Made by a program: the position numbers and the translations under genes
Shown here: positions 52,972-61,560 of the stretch, in pieces
How the letters are laid out: each line of letters starts with the position of its first letter
Position numbering within the stretch: position 1 is the stretch's first letter
From: a virus
Virus record (IMG/VR): IMGVR_UViG_3300018954_000017
Span: 40,256 to 104,255 of that record
Reading direction: 5' to 3' (one strand)
Length of the DNA stretch: 64,000 nt
Notes under the pieces: generated by a model
Told to the model about the DNA's origin: nothing
Seen by the model: only the letters and a program-made list of their open reading frames with translations
Databases searched by the model: none

Positions 52972-53163
52972 TTAGCATTTGGCTAACTTTTGCAGCAACG
53001 GATAGCCAAGAGCAAACACTTGCTCCATGAACTCCTGTTTGTTTAAGCCGAGCGTCAGTCGCATTTCTTCTATCTCATCCTTTTGATCTTCCGGAAGCCT
53101 GAAAGGGTATTGTGGGCGTTTCGCACGATAGTTCTTGTAGATTTCTGGGTTTCGTTTAGTCAT
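52972..53163 (-). CDS. small RHH-like DNA-binding protein
   Basis: 63 aa. YPFRLPEDQKDEIEEMRLTLGLNKQEFMEQVFALG fits a ribbon-helix-helix pattern: strand, helix, turn, helix. Starts 4 bp after the RNA ligase stop, and ends 8 bp before the -35 box of the Y RNA promoter, which it may regulate. No family assigned beyond the fold pattern. Confidence 0.5.
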   Translation of the reverse strand: MTKRNPEIYKNYRAKRPQYPFRLPEDQKDEIEEMRLTLGLNKQEFMEQVFALGYPLLQKLAKC

Positions 53164-53166
53164 TAC

Positions 53167-54162
53167 CTAATCCTCTTTGAGTAAAAATTTGTTTGAAATT
53201 GCCTTGAATGAGATACGCTCACCGCCATCATCAGTTACAAAAACTACACCTTCGCGTTCTGTAGTGGGCTGTAGCTGGCTTTTGCCTTCTGCATAGGCGA
53301 GGATTTCTTCAATAGTATCCGGCAAGCTGAAGATGCTATTGAGTACCGGAACAAACTTTAGTCCATTCGCCTGAGTCCAGAGTTGAGCTTTAGTTATGTC
53401 TACATATTCTCCTTTGCTAATGTCGTAGATATTGAAGACACACAGTTCTGGTTGCTCCACCTTGTATTTGTTGCCCTGGATGCCCGGAGCGACAATCTCA
53501 CCTTGAATGGCTAAGTTCATTCCTTCCAAAAGTTCTTGTAAGTTATACCGTTTGGCAATCTTCCAATAAATTGAAGACTCGTCTTCATTCAGTTCCCAAT
53601 TGCGGCTACAAACTCCAAATTGGTCGTTGTAATTAAAGGCTGTGAAAGAAGTTCCATCTAATTTCTCAGTTACAGTCCAACTCCTTTGCTGCCATTGCGA
53701 CAACATTGATGAAAGGTTTTGGATGCGTTCTTCATCAGTTTTAGGGATGAACGAAGGAAACGTCCCACTAGCTGATGATGTACCAACAACGGGTAGTGTT
53801 ACTTCATATTTCGTAATTCCTAGATCTTCCGTAACATCTTGCCCAATCTCTAGATTGCTATTGAACGGCAAAGGAAGCACTAGTCCCTGCGATAGTTGCC
53901 CTCGCAACTTAATGGTCTTGATACGGAATCCTTCAGTCCCATCAGCCATCTTGCGATAGCAAGATTTGCGGAGAAACTCATATTCCGGCTTGATGGGCAG
54001 CAATGAGTCAATTTCGCAGTAAACCACAAGATTCCCTACCTGGTATTCATCCTTCTTCACTACAGCTTGCCATCCGTCCACAATAGCTAGCTCTAGTGCG
54101 TCTGCGTTGGGTATCAGGCGGATTTCTGAGATTTGTCGGATTGTTGCTAATTTACGGGTCAT
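53167..54162 (-). CDS. RNA ligase, Rnl5/DRB0094-like
   Basis: 331 aa. An N-terminal OB-like module (about 1-120, RQISEIRLIPNADALELAIVDGWQ...VVYCEIDSLLP) precedes the nucleotidyltransferase domain with motif I EKLDG (K167, the adenylated lysine), SRNWEL, AIQGEIVAPG (motif IV-like) and EGVVFV, SFKAISNKF (motif V). This order is that of Deinococcus-type Rnl5 ligases, which seal nicked RNA in duplexes. Its ATG overlaps the preceding gene (ATGA). Next to Y RNAs and Ro60 it suggests RNA repair, as rtcB does in some Ro operons. Confidence 0.85.
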   Translation of the reverse strand: MTRKLATIRQISEIRLIPNADALELAIVDGWQAVVKKDEYQVGNLVVYCEIDSLLPIKPEYEFLRKSCYRKMADGTEGFRIKTIKLRGQLSQGLVLPLPFNSNLEIGQDVTEDLGITKYEVTLPVVGTSSASGTFPSFIPKTDEERIQNLSSMLSQWQQRSWTVTEKLDGTSFTAFNYNDQFGVCSRNWELNEDESSIYWKIAKRYNLQELLEGMNLAIQGEIVAPGIQGNKYKVEQPELCVFNIYDISKGEYVDITKAQLWTQANGLKFVPVLNSIFSLPDTIEEILAYAEGKSQLQPTTEREGVVFVTDDGGERISFKAISNKFLLKED

Positions 54163-54308
54163 AATCCTCTCTCCTTTTTAAGTGCTTCTTGGATGATCCC
54201 AGCATACGTTAGCGACCAAGTGATTGCAATGGTATTCTCTTGCTCGTCTACAAGCTTGTAGTGTTCGCTTCGACGATCAAAATTTACCACAAAAATATCA
54301 ACTTTCAT
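54159..54308 (-). CDS. 49-aa protein between helicase and RNA ligase
   Basis: 49 aa: starts MKVDIFVVNFDRRSEHYKLV and ends KKERGL. Its ATG overlaps the helicase TGA, and its TGA overlaps the ligase ATG (ATGA at both ends), which strongly supports that it is real and cotranslated. A single beta-beta-alpha-like unit; no family recognised. Confidence 0.7.
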   Translation of the reverse strand: MKVDIFVVNFDRRSEHYKLVDEQENTIAITWSLTYAGIIQEALKKERGL

Positions 54309-57300
54309 GTCTCCCCCTCGTATCCCTCAAAGTACTCCAATTTCAGTCCAGCACACGGTAGCTGCATTAGCTTCTCTAGCTCAACAGGATCACGTTCTAA
54401 CGGTACGAAATACATGGCAGCTTTTGACCGCGTTAGGGCTACGAATGTTGCATATATTTCCTGTTGGAACTGCCAATTTAACATTCCCATTCTGTAGTAT
54501 GGTAACAGATTGATACCCACCACGTAAACTCTCTGAGATTCATCACCTTTTGCCGAGTGAATGCTGCTGTAGATTACGTGTCTCGTCCGGTCTTCCTCTT
54601 CCACCGGGAATACCTCCTCAATCTTCTCTACAAACTCCTTCACTGACTCGGCAGATTGCCCTAGGAACTCGTAACAGTACTCTAGACACCGATAGCGGTC
54701 TTCAGTTGCATCAGCTTGCGTGAGCTGTCCAGCAAGCTTGTAGCGTTCAACGAGGTACTCCTTCTGTTCGAGCAGTTTAGAGTGAAAGTCACCCCACTTA
54801 CAATTCTTACCAATCTGCTTTGCAAACCCGCCCATCTCTTTCGCAATGTCTCGTGCCCGGACAACTCCCTCAACTCCATTGAAAAATTTGGCTTCGAGAA
54901 AAAGTTTGATGAGTGGTGCGACGAACCTGCACAACACTAAATCTCCCGGTTGTACAGATGACTTGACTGTATCAGGATGCATTAGCTCACAGGTGCCGTC
55001 TATGGCATCCTGTCGGGCTTTCATTTGAGGACTGATAAGTGAGGCAAGAGCGACATGACTTTTGGGACAGCGCTGGGATTCTGAGAGTGGGAGAACTTTG
55101 GCGTTGAAGAGTTTAATGATGGTCTCCATTGCTGTAGGTAACGCTGCCATGTACCCTGAGATAGATTGTTTTTCGTCGCCCACAAAAATACAACGGTATC
55201 CGACAAGTTCATACTTTTTGTAGAGCGATATAAAGGCACGGTTAGCATCCTGACAATTATGGGACAAGATGCCGTTGCCGAAAAAGTTGTGGTTATCTTC
55301 TACGTCGATGCAGTAGACCCACTCTTCTTCAGTTTGATTTTTTGTTGAGTCAATATTCCTCCACATTTGCTGCTGCAAGTTTGTGGATAAACTCCAGCTT
55401 CTTTCTTGCAATTGTTGTGATATCGGTAGAGAGTACCGCAGATTGGGCAAGGACGCTTTTGTAAATGTTCTCGTTGCTGTTGGATTCTTAGTATACGACC
55501 ACATTCCCTGCTGCACGTCTTGTACCAAACTTCCCCAGTTTTGATATCGAGACGACTCTGATAGTCTTTGTTGCAGACCGGACATGAATATGTTTTTAGG
55601 GGATTTGTCGCTGAAGCTTTTCTCGCCGCCTTCTGGCAACTGCTGCTGCAATAGTAACGGGAGTAAGCTTGGGTTTTCGTACAGAGATACGTTTCGTGTT
55701 CCGTTCCACAGTGGTTGCAGGGTTTGGTGGTTTGAATTACAGACTGTTTGATCTTTAGTGTTTCCGGAGTGCACCCCGAATTTAGTTTGTAAGAAAGAGA
55801 TGGATGGATATATGGTCTGATTAGTTGAAAAAACGCATCTCGTCCATGCGCTGAAAATGTCAGTATTCCTCCTTTGCTCGTTGGTGTTGCTTGAGAATTG
55901 CAACCCAAAGAAGTTAGGTATTCTGCTGCCAATGCAATTTCTTTCATCGAAAAAGCATAAGTTGAAATCTTTGCTTGACCGCTGAAACTCCCGTCGTCCA
56001 TAAACCATACTGCCAAAGCCAACGGATTTAGTTGACTCAGAACCGCTTCTGTGATTTGTTTTTTCTGACCCGTTGGTTTGAACAGGTGATATATCTCTGT
56101 GAATAGTGGGTGAGAAATTGTCGCAAAACTCCGAACCACTCCACCAAACTCGGTTGGCATTAATGGTGACAGACCTTTGTTCCCAACCCAACGATTCAGA
56201 CTGTCGTGCTTCCACTGAAGATAATCTTGTTGTGCTACTCCATGTCTGAAGGATATCCGGGCATTCCCCATTTTGCCTTTCCACCTGCTGATTCCGAACG
56301 AAGCATCGCCAAGAAGCGACCCAATGATAATCGAACGCTCGGTCGTCGTTAGTTTGTCTGAAGGATTGTAGTTTTTGACCATCGATTTGAAGCAGTGAAT
56401 GTTGTGGTTTTAATTGTCCTGCGTAGATGTATCCCTGCTCTTTCGTGTACACCGGATGATTATCGGTAGCCTGTAGTCCACAAACGTTAACAATAGCTCG
56501 ATTGTGTCGTTGAACTTTATACCATCCAGTAATTTTCTTAACTTCAATTTGTTGGCTAGATGTATTGAAGCTCAAAATGTCTAATGATAGTTTATCTCGA
56601 ACTATTTCGTCAATACGTTTGGTGCGACCGTCTGCAAGACTAACCAATGTGTCGCCCGTGACGCACTCGTCAATCAGCAGATAACTCTTTTCCGCTTTTG
56701 GTGCCTGTGGATACAATTTTAATTTATGTGGCAACCAGACCATATCCGCATAATCGATTACGTGGTCATATGCGCCCATTCGATAGCAGTCTTCCAGCAA
56801 GTCCATTGCAATTTTGACTCCCCACGCAGTTCCAGGTTTACCAAAAGGGAACCTGATCGCAAAGTAATTGACTACCCAATCCATTGAGTCAACATTGTCA
56901 TCGGCTAAGTTCAATCGCGCAAAGTCAAGCAAACTCTTTAGCGACTCTTGCCATCTTTCGAGCAATAGCTCTGCCCTTTCGCTGTCTTCAGGCAACCTTG
57001 GTGGTGCAATTGGGTATCGGCGGCTTTTGTCAGCTATGACTTCTTTGAGACGATTTAGCCCCCATTGAGCTAACTTGTCAGCCTTGTGTTTGTCTACCTC
57101 CGGCATTTCTCCTTTGAACTTTCGGATAAGCAGAGCTTCGCCGCAACCGTGAGCTGTTGAAACATTTACACGTTTTGGTATTCTGGGATCTTGTTCAAAT
57201 GCCAACTTGACAGATTTGTTGAACATCATTACGTTGATTTTTACGTTTGGAGGCAAAAGTCCAACTATTCCTTTTAGAAGAGTACTTTTGCCAGAACCTG

Positions 57301-57475
57301 CGGTAGAAGATACCACTAAATTTTCATCACTTTCCTGCAATTCTTCAAATACTTTTATTTGGTATTCATTCCAAGGAATTGCTGAGATTACCTCTTTACT
57401 CCAACGTCTCGGTGTCCACTCATCCTGCTTAACTATACTCGCAACAGTTTTTTCACGTTTAGCTTTAGCTGCCAT
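54305..57475 (-). CDS. UvrD/Rep-type helicase with intein
   Basis: 1056 aa from ATG 57475 (AGAGG upstream); TTG 57481 is the other option. Walker A VVSSTAGSGKSTLL; Walker B LLIDE|CQD is split by a 470-aa intein at residues 271-740. Downstream are GDEKQSISGYMAA (motif III), CRFVAPLIKLF and SIHSAKGDESQRVYVVG (motif V), ALTRSK (motif VI). An SF1A helicase acting on DNA or R-loops in recombination or repair; being ATGA-coupled to the RNA ligase operon, an RNA-related function is also possible. Confidence 0.85.
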   Translation of the reverse strand: MAAKAKREKTVASIVKQDEWTPRRWSKEVISAIPWNEYQIKVFEELQESDENLVVSSTAGSGKSTLLKGIVGLLPPNVKINVMMFNKSVKLAFEQDPRIPKRVNVSTAHGCGEALLIRKFKGEMPEVDKHKADKLAQWGLNRLKEVIADKSRRYPIAPPRLPEDSERAELLLERWQESLKSLLDFARLNLADDNVDSMDWVVNYFAIRFPFGKPGTAWGVKIAMDLLEDCYRMGAYDHVIDYADMVWLPHKLKLYPQAPKAEKSYLLIDECVTGDTLVSLADGRTKRIDEIVRDKLSLDILSFNTSSQQIEVKKITGWYKVQRHNRAIVNVCGLQATDNHPVYTKEQGYIYAGQLKPQHSLLQIDGQKLQSFRQTNDDRAFDYHWVASWRCFVRNQQVERQNGECPDILQTWSSTTRLSSVEARQSESLGWEQRSVTINANRVWWSGSEFCDNFSPTIHRDISPVQTNGSEKTNHRSGSESTKSVGFGSMVYGRREFQRSSKDFNLCFFDERNCIGSRIPNFFGLQFSSNTNEQRRNTDIFSAWTRCVFSTNQTIYPSISFLQTKFGVHSGNTKDQTVCNSNHQTLQPLWNGTRNVSLYENPSLLPLLLQQQLPEGGEKSFSDKSPKNIFMSGLQQRLSESSRYQNWGSLVQDVQQGMWSYTKNPTATRTFTKASLPNLRYSLPISQQLQERSWSLSTNLQQQMWRNIDSTKNQTEEEWVYCIDVEDNHNFFGNGILSHNCQDANRAFISLYKKYELVGYRCIFVGDEKQSISGYMAALPTAMETIIKLFNAKVLPLSESQRCPKSHVALASLISPQMKARQDAIDGTCELMHPDTVKSSVQPGDLVLCRFVAPLIKLFLEAKFFNGVEGVVRARDIAKEMGGFAKQIGKNCKWGDFHSKLLEQKEYLVERYKLAGQLTQADATEDRYRCLEYCYEFLGQSAESVKEFVEKIEEVFPVEEEDRTRHVIYSSIHSAKGDESQRVYVVGINLLPYYRMGMLNWQFQQEIYATFVALTRSKAAMYFVPLERDPVELEKLMQLPCAGLKLEYFEGYEGET
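55256..56665 (-). mobile_element. helicase intein
   Basis: 470 aa inserted in Walker B. Starts CVTGDTLVSLADG, block B DNHPVYT, block F VYCIDVEDNHNFF, end ILSHN followed by Cys. Splicing residues look complete. The central 300 residues in this frame are Ser/Gln/Asn-rich with no nuclease motif, because the endonuclease is encoded in another frame (next entry). Confidence 0.9.
55300..56382 (-). CDS. LAGLIDADG homing endonuclease, out of frame inside the helicase intein
   Basis: 360 aa in the +1 frame relative to the helicase, fully inside the intein. Two LAGLIDADG-type helices: IIIGSLLGDASFGI (18-31) and LALAVWFMDDGSFSG (121-135, D129/D130). The C-terminal 140 residues hold several CxxC zinc-ribbon units (CNHCG, CPVCN, CPICG and CSSxC/CSRxC pairs), likely for DNA binding. 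A stand-alone enzyme expressed from inside the intein gene that would spread the intein. Confidence 0.85.
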   Translation of the reverse strand: MVKNYNPSDKLTTTERSIIIGSLLGDASFGISRWKGKMGNARISFRHGVAQQDYLQWKHDSLNRWVGNKGLSPLMPTEFGGVVRSFATISHPLFTEIYHLFKPTGQKKQITEAVLSQLNPLALAVWFMDDGSFSGQAKISTYAFSMKEIALAAEYLTSLGCNSQATPTSKGGILTFSAHGRDAFFQLIRPYIHPSLSYKLNSGCTPETLKIKQSVIQTTKPCNHCGTEHETYLCTKTQAYSRYYCSSSCQKAARKASATNPLKTYSCPVCNKDYQSRLDIKTGEVWYKTCSRECGRILRIQQQREHLQKRPCPICGTLYRYHNNCKKEAGVYPQTCSSKCGGILTQQKIKLKKSGSTAST

Positions 57476-57594
57476 GAACAACCTCTTTGGTGGGTATCAA
57501 CTGTATTTATCGTAACTTAATTCAAACTCAGTGTCAAAGTCAACAGAGGTCGCACTAGTTATCTAATACGACTCTTGTTAACTGCGGTATTGAA

Positions 57595-57888
57595 TCAAAT
57601 TTTTCCATAGAACATGAAAAGCAATCCAATGCCAACTCTAGTTAAACGATACAAGCGATCGCCTTCTTTAGTCAGCAAATGTAAGTCAACTAAATGTTCA
57701 AATGGTTTTGTATCTCTGGTAATTGGGATGGCTAAATCAAACGTTCCTCGTTCCTGATATTTCTTTAACAATTGGGCTAACACAATTTCGCATTGCATTT
57801 GCTCACAACCGCTTAAATGTTTAGTATTTAAAAAATCAAGAATTCCAAAAGGTGTAAAATCTGCGGATATTAAATCATTAGGTGTCAT
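57595..57888 (-). CDS. hypothetical protein
   Basis: 97 aa with GGAG before the ATG. The sequence (FEHLVDLHLLTKEGDRLYRLTRVGIGLL) resembles a winged-helix fragment, so a small regulator is possible. Located between the helicase gene and the MazG group; function unknown. Confidence 0.55.
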   Translation of the reverse strand: MTPNDLISADFTPFGILDFLNTKHLSGCEQMQCEIVLAQLLKKYQERGTFDLAIPITRDTKPFEHLVDLHLLTKEGDRLYRLTRVGIGLLFMFYGKI

Positions 57889-57984
57889 TATGCTTTCTCC
57901 AAATTTTGCTTGACTTTAGCTGCCACGGGCACTTTACTCTAATAGCTAACGGCTAACAGTTTTCTAGTAGATGCAGCCGTCAGA

Positions 57985-58079
57985 TCATTTGACAATCTTT
58001 AACCCCAACTCCTTTAACTTTGTAACAACCTGCTCATTGATATGTCAGTCTTGTCAGTTATAGCAAACTCGTAGTTCAC
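57985..58079 (-). pseudogene. possible frameshifted small gene
   Basis: From GTG 58079 the reading NYEFAITDKTD continues sensibly only after a shift, as INEQVVTKLKELGLKIVK before a TGA at 57985. Two fragments in different frames suggest a disrupted gene or a sequencing error. Nothing else was recognised in 57889-58203. Confidence 0.3.
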
Positions 58080-58203
58080 TCAATCACCATACCACAACGG
58101 CTCACAATACACATTCATTCCAGCCATCTTCTGCTTACTGTAACTGCACCTAGCCACCCAACTCCCGCGTCGTCCCTACAATTATTCGTTGATAATTCAA
58201 CTG

Positions 58204-58374
58204 TTAAGTGGAACGCGACTGGAGTTGCTCACCAACCACTTTTACTTTCTCAATCCTAACGAGAGTTCCGTCGAGATTGATGGAGTCCCATTGCGAACGG
58301 TTGCTATCTGTAGTCCGGCGAATAGCGCGGACTTTACCTGACATGATGTAGGAACCGGGACAGGGTGCGGTCAT
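58204..58374 (-). CDS. small protein coupled to MazG
   Basis: 56 aa (starts MTAPCPGSYIMSGKVRAIRR). Its ATG overlaps the TGA of the MazG gene (ATGA). A short basic beta-type protein (NLDGTLVRIEKVKVVGEQ). Unknown function; coupling suggests it is real. Confidence 0.55.
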   Translation of the reverse strand: MTAPCPGSYIMSGKVRAIRRTTDSNRSQWDSINLDGTLVRIEKVKVVGEQLQSRST

Positions 58375-58904
58375 CGGTTATCACCAGAACCCAATAGTGT
58401 GCCATTGCGGCGTAAGCGGTCTTCTAGTTTTTGGAGGTTGATCTGCATGAGTTCTTCGAGATTACTATTGGCACTGAGAGCACAACAGTTAATACTGAAT
58501 AAAATTGTTGAAAGCAGCCAGGTTATGTGTGTTTTGCTACTGGTGCTTTCCGTTTGCAACAAGTGATTTATCGCATGATATAGTTCTTTCGCATCAGTGA
58601 TCACCATAGCAAAAGTTTTTTCTAGTGACCTGCAAGGAGAAAGAGTTATTAGTTTTTCAACGGTTTTCATCTCAATCTCTTTAGCCCCAGCCGCCAACAC
58701 GAGATATCCCAATACATCTCCCAGTTCCAACAGATAACCATTGCGATCGAATCCTTCGCCCCTCAACGCTCGCTTCAGCTTGCCCATGACTTCTCCTGCC
58801 TCTTCAGCCATGCCAATGCAGTTGAACTCGAAGACATCGCCCTCTACTTGAATAGACTGAGTTAGTGAGCGAAGTTTGATCTGGTATTTGTCCAAATCCA
58901 TCAT
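58371..58904 (-). CDS. MazG-like nucleotide pyrophosphohydrolase
   Basis: 177 aa from ATG 58904; the open frame extends to 58967. GMAEEAGEVMGKLKRALRGEG and LLELGDVLGYLVLAA supply the MazG ExxE and D metal-binding helices, and the C terminus RNGTLLGSGDNR is typical of phage MazG. A 70-residue insert of unknown role separates the two parts. MazG hydrolyses NTPs, dNTPs or alarmone; in phages it may prolong host metabolism. Confidence 0.8.
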   Translation of the reverse strand: MMDLDKYQIKLRSLTQSIQVEGDVFEFNCIGMAEEAGEVMGKLKRALRGEGFDRNGYLLELGDVLGYLVLAAGAKEIEMKTVEKLITLSPCRSLEKTFAMVITDAKELYHAINHLLQTESTSSKTHITWLLSTILFSINCCALSANSNLEELMQINLQKLEDRLRRNGTLLGSGDNR

Positions 58905-59017
58905 GATTTTTAATTGGTGGGTATCTACTGTATCTATAGTAGCTGATGTAGACGGTGGTGACAACACGAAGCGTTAGTGAAGTTACTCACCCGCTTCGCT
59001 CAGTGGCAATAGGAACG

Positions 59018-59039
59018 CAAAAGCCCCACTGAAGGGGCT
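59018..59039 (-). terminator. rho-independent terminator
   Basis: On the minus strand AGCCCC-TTCAGT-GGGGCT followed by TTTTG, after the 59062 gene. Confidence 0.75.
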
Positions 59040-59061
59040 AGTTTGCAGGTAGAGACTCAGA

Positions 59062-59775
59062 TTACATCACGGCTTCACAGGCTCTTTGGGCTTGCTCTTG
59101 CCAAGTGCCTTTCCTGAGCATGGAGTACTTCATCTTTGCTTTGGCGACTTTACCCAAGTTAATAATGTCCTCCTGATGATTCAGTCCAACAGTAGGGTCG
59201 AGGTCACCTTCGATCAATGGCTTTAGTCTTGCTTCAGCAGCCGTATCCCCTAGGATGGTCTTAGTAATAAAGTCATGCACCAGATTTCCCGGATGATTTT
59301 TGTGTTTGACAGCGTTGCAGAAAGCAGGGTGAGCCATGATAGTTAGGTAGCGAGCTTCGTCCCAACACGCAGCAAGAATCTCATTCCGTTCATCTTCAGT
59401 CTTAATTGCGCCAAAAGCTGCATCTGCACGACGTTCTAATGCTTCTTGGGCACAAGCTGCTAACAACGCCACAGCTTGCATATTGCCAGCTAATGCTTCT
59501 TTAGTCCAATACGCTATAGCTAAATGAAATGGAACTAAATTTATACGTGCTCGTTCACCTTCAACCTTAGTGGTGTAACCGCTCAAACCCTTGAATGGCA
59601 AAGCTAAATCTGTTGATCCATTAAGGAAGCGTAACACGTTATTTCTGGGTTTATTAACCGCAGAAGCGGTTCCCTCTCGACTCAAACGATAACTGGCGTC
59701 TGGCAACTGAAACACATCGAGTGGGATGTCACCTAACTGGATAACTGCGCGTTGAACTGTTACAATGCTATTCAT
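59062..59775 (-). CDS. phage antirepressor/Bro-N-like protein
   Basis: 237 aa from ATG 59775 (AGGA upstream). VQRAVIQLGDIPLDVFQLPDASYRLSREGTASAV is a Bro-N-like beta-strand start, followed by a helical region (AIAYWTKEALAGNMQAVALLAACAQEALERRADAAFG) common in phage antirepressor-type proteins of cyanobacteria. TATAAT at 59863-59868 lies upstream. Flanked by terminators on both sides, so it is a single-gene unit. Confidence 0.6.
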   Translation of the reverse strand: MNSIVTVQRAVIQLGDIPLDVFQLPDASYRLSREGTASAVNKPRNNVLRFLNGSTDLALPFKGLSGYTTKVEGERARINLVPFHLAIAYWTKEALAGNMQAVALLAACAQEALERRADAAFGAIKTEDERNEILAACWDEARYLTIMAHPAFCNAVKHKNHPGNLVHDFITKTILGDTAAEARLKPLIEGDLDPTVGLNHQEDIINLGKVAKAKMKYSMLRKGTWQEQAQRACEAVM

Positions 59776-59873
59776 GTGAATCCTAATGATTCTAGGGTTT
59801 ACTGCTGGTGGTAGTGAACTTTGGAATGCTCCCACATTCTTAGAGTTCGCCAGCGTTCTCTCCATTATATCGC

Positions 59874-59905
59874 AAAAGCCGCATTAGATAACTAATGCGG
59901 CTTTT
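59874..59905. terminator. bidirectional terminator
   Basis: Perfect arms AAAAGCCGCATTAG and CTAATGCGGCTTTT. It ends the 59923 nuclease gene on the minus strand. Confidence 0.85.
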
Positions 59906-59922
59906 GTTTCATGACAATAAGT

Positions 59923-60939
59923 TTAGCTAACAGACAACAGACTTCTATCAAAATCCAACACTTCACCATCATCAAACCTAGTCTGCAACAGGCGCTCTTG
60001 CAGGCATTCGCCCAACACTCCGGCTTGGTGAGCTTCTCGACAGAATGCTTTCCAATCGAAGGAGCCATCGGTGTAGTATGCATAGAGCATCTTCTTAAAT
60101 TGCAGCCAGAACCAACAGATTGCCCGTTGGTCGAAGTGAAACAAGTCTAACTCATATCTCTTCGGTTCGCCATCGGGTGCAACGTTGTACGCGCAAACGA
60201 GTAAACCTTGATTGAGTCGGTACTTGTTCTCAGTCAATTTATTAAATGCCGCTGAGTAAGCCGACAATTGCAGCGCATATTTGATGAGAGGAAAATAGGG
60301 ACTTGGGGGCTTGTACTTATTCCCCCGTGTATACTCAATCGGATTCTTTTTCTTATTGAAATTCTTCCAATCGAGAACGACCAACGCATAGCTCCGGTTG
60401 CCATCGGTAAATAGTGGTTTGACATTAGTTGGCAACAGCCGACAATCGACCAACTTGTAAGCATCAGCCGTGCCACCGAAACCGATTGAGGGGTCATTCT
60501 CGTCGTGCCACATGATTTTCTTTTCAAGGGCAATAGGTTTGATGTAGGGAAAAAGACACTCGAAGGGTTGGATAAGTTGCTCCTCTTCTTCATCCAACTT
60601 GATCTTCGCCCGTAGCTCAACCAAAGCCTGCTGTTGTTCAGCTCCAGAAAGCCCCTGAAGGCGCGAGTGCTCTTGAATAAGCAAATGGTCATGATAGCAC
60701 TTGAAGTGGTTCTCAAGGGCGTTGTGGGTCTTAGTGCCGTGGGTTGCAGCGGTGTCGCGAATTCTCTCAGACTCTTCTTTTCCGACCCGTCTCTGCCAGC
60801 CAGCCAGGAAGGATTTGTCTTCAAATTTGCTGAGGATAGTTGTGACCGAACTAAACTTTTTGTCACCCCACGCATATTTCCTGCCACCGGGGGCGTTGAT
60901 CTGAATTATCTCTTGGTCATTCCAAACGTCGATTTGCAT
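59923..60939 (-). CDS. PD-(D/E)XK exonuclease
   Basis: 338 aa. After SSVTTILSKF and HGTKTHNALENHF (motif I-type Glu helix), FGGTADAYKL supplies the catalytic Asp, VVLDWKN the ExK-like DxK pair, and KYALQLSAYSAAF the motif IV Gln-x-x-x-Tyr. This is the RecB/Cas4/MGME1 nuclease layout. In phages such enzymes resect DNA ends for recombination. First gene of its minus-strand unit, starting next to repeat copy D. Confidence 0.8.
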   Translation of the reverse strand: MQIDVWNDQEIIQINAPGGRKYAWGDKKFSSVTTILSKFEDKSFLAGWQRRVGKEESERIRDTAATHGTKTHNALENHFKCYHDHLLIQEHSRLQGLSGAEQQQALVELRAKIKLDEEEEQLIQPFECLFPYIKPIALEKKIMWHDENDPSIGFGGTADAYKLVDCRLLPTNVKPLFTDGNRSYALVVLDWKNFNKKKNPIEYTRGNKYKPPSPYFPLIKYALQLSAYSAAFNKLTENKYRLNQGLLVCAYNVAPDGEPKRYELDLFHFDQRAICWFWLQFKKMLYAYYTDGSFDWKAFCREAHQAGVLGECLQERLLQTRFDDGEVLDFDRSLLSVS

Positions 60940-61014
60940 TCAACTGAACCATTTTAATTTGATATATCTATTCTCCCACAGAATTGCGTACTTGTGGGCG
61001 TTGTCAATACTGAT

Positions 61015-61560
61015 TTCTAGTAAATGGGGAAAGTCGATTTACTGTAAATCGGGAAAGCCAATTTACTTATATACATAGAGTACATTACATAAAATAAGAT
61101 CTAACTATCTCGGCTAAAGCCTCGAACACAGCTAGTCGAACAGGTTGAAGAAAGATTTCTCGTAGATTACGCGCTCGGTCGCTTGGGCTTAACCTCTTCA
61201 CTAAGGTTACGAGGTCAGCCCGTCTCCGTCGCTCAATAGACTCGTTCTTGCTCACGCCTACGCAGAAAGATGTAGGTTTTGTTCGCTATCGCTCACAGCA
61301 AAGCTGACCTGACTTACTATCATCGAAAAAAGATCTTGAACACGGGCTAGTCGCTACGAACGAAGATAAGAAATTAAACTTCCCGTGCAGAAGACGATGG
61401 ATCTGTGTAGATCTTTAAATACGATTTCGCCCCGCAATTTTCGCCTTAGAACCGTGCCAACCTCCAAATCACCCAATCCCACCACCTGTCCACTCCACTT
61501 TGCTTCCTGCCCCAGCCAGCCCTCTCTCAGCCAATATACGTCCTAGCCTGCCTATACACT
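61015..61560 (+). repeat. structured repeat, copy D (upstream of the 61.6-kb gene)
   Basis: Order as in copy C but on the plus strand: iterons (61017-61065), ATATACATAGAGTACATTAC, hairpin GGGCTTAACCTC (61185-61196)/GAGGTCAGCCC (61211-61221) around CACTAAGGTTAC, CACGGG (61341-61346)/CCCGTG (61382-61387), AATACGATTTCGCC, then a C-rich tail. It fills the 60940-61647 gap together with the promoter. Confidence 0.8.

Noticed and set aside
50030-61560. Copies C and D as inverted terminal repeats of one 11-kb mobile element
   Set aside because: There is no transposase between them, edges are not sharp, and two further copies stand outside; orientation toward promoters fits a regulatory role better.
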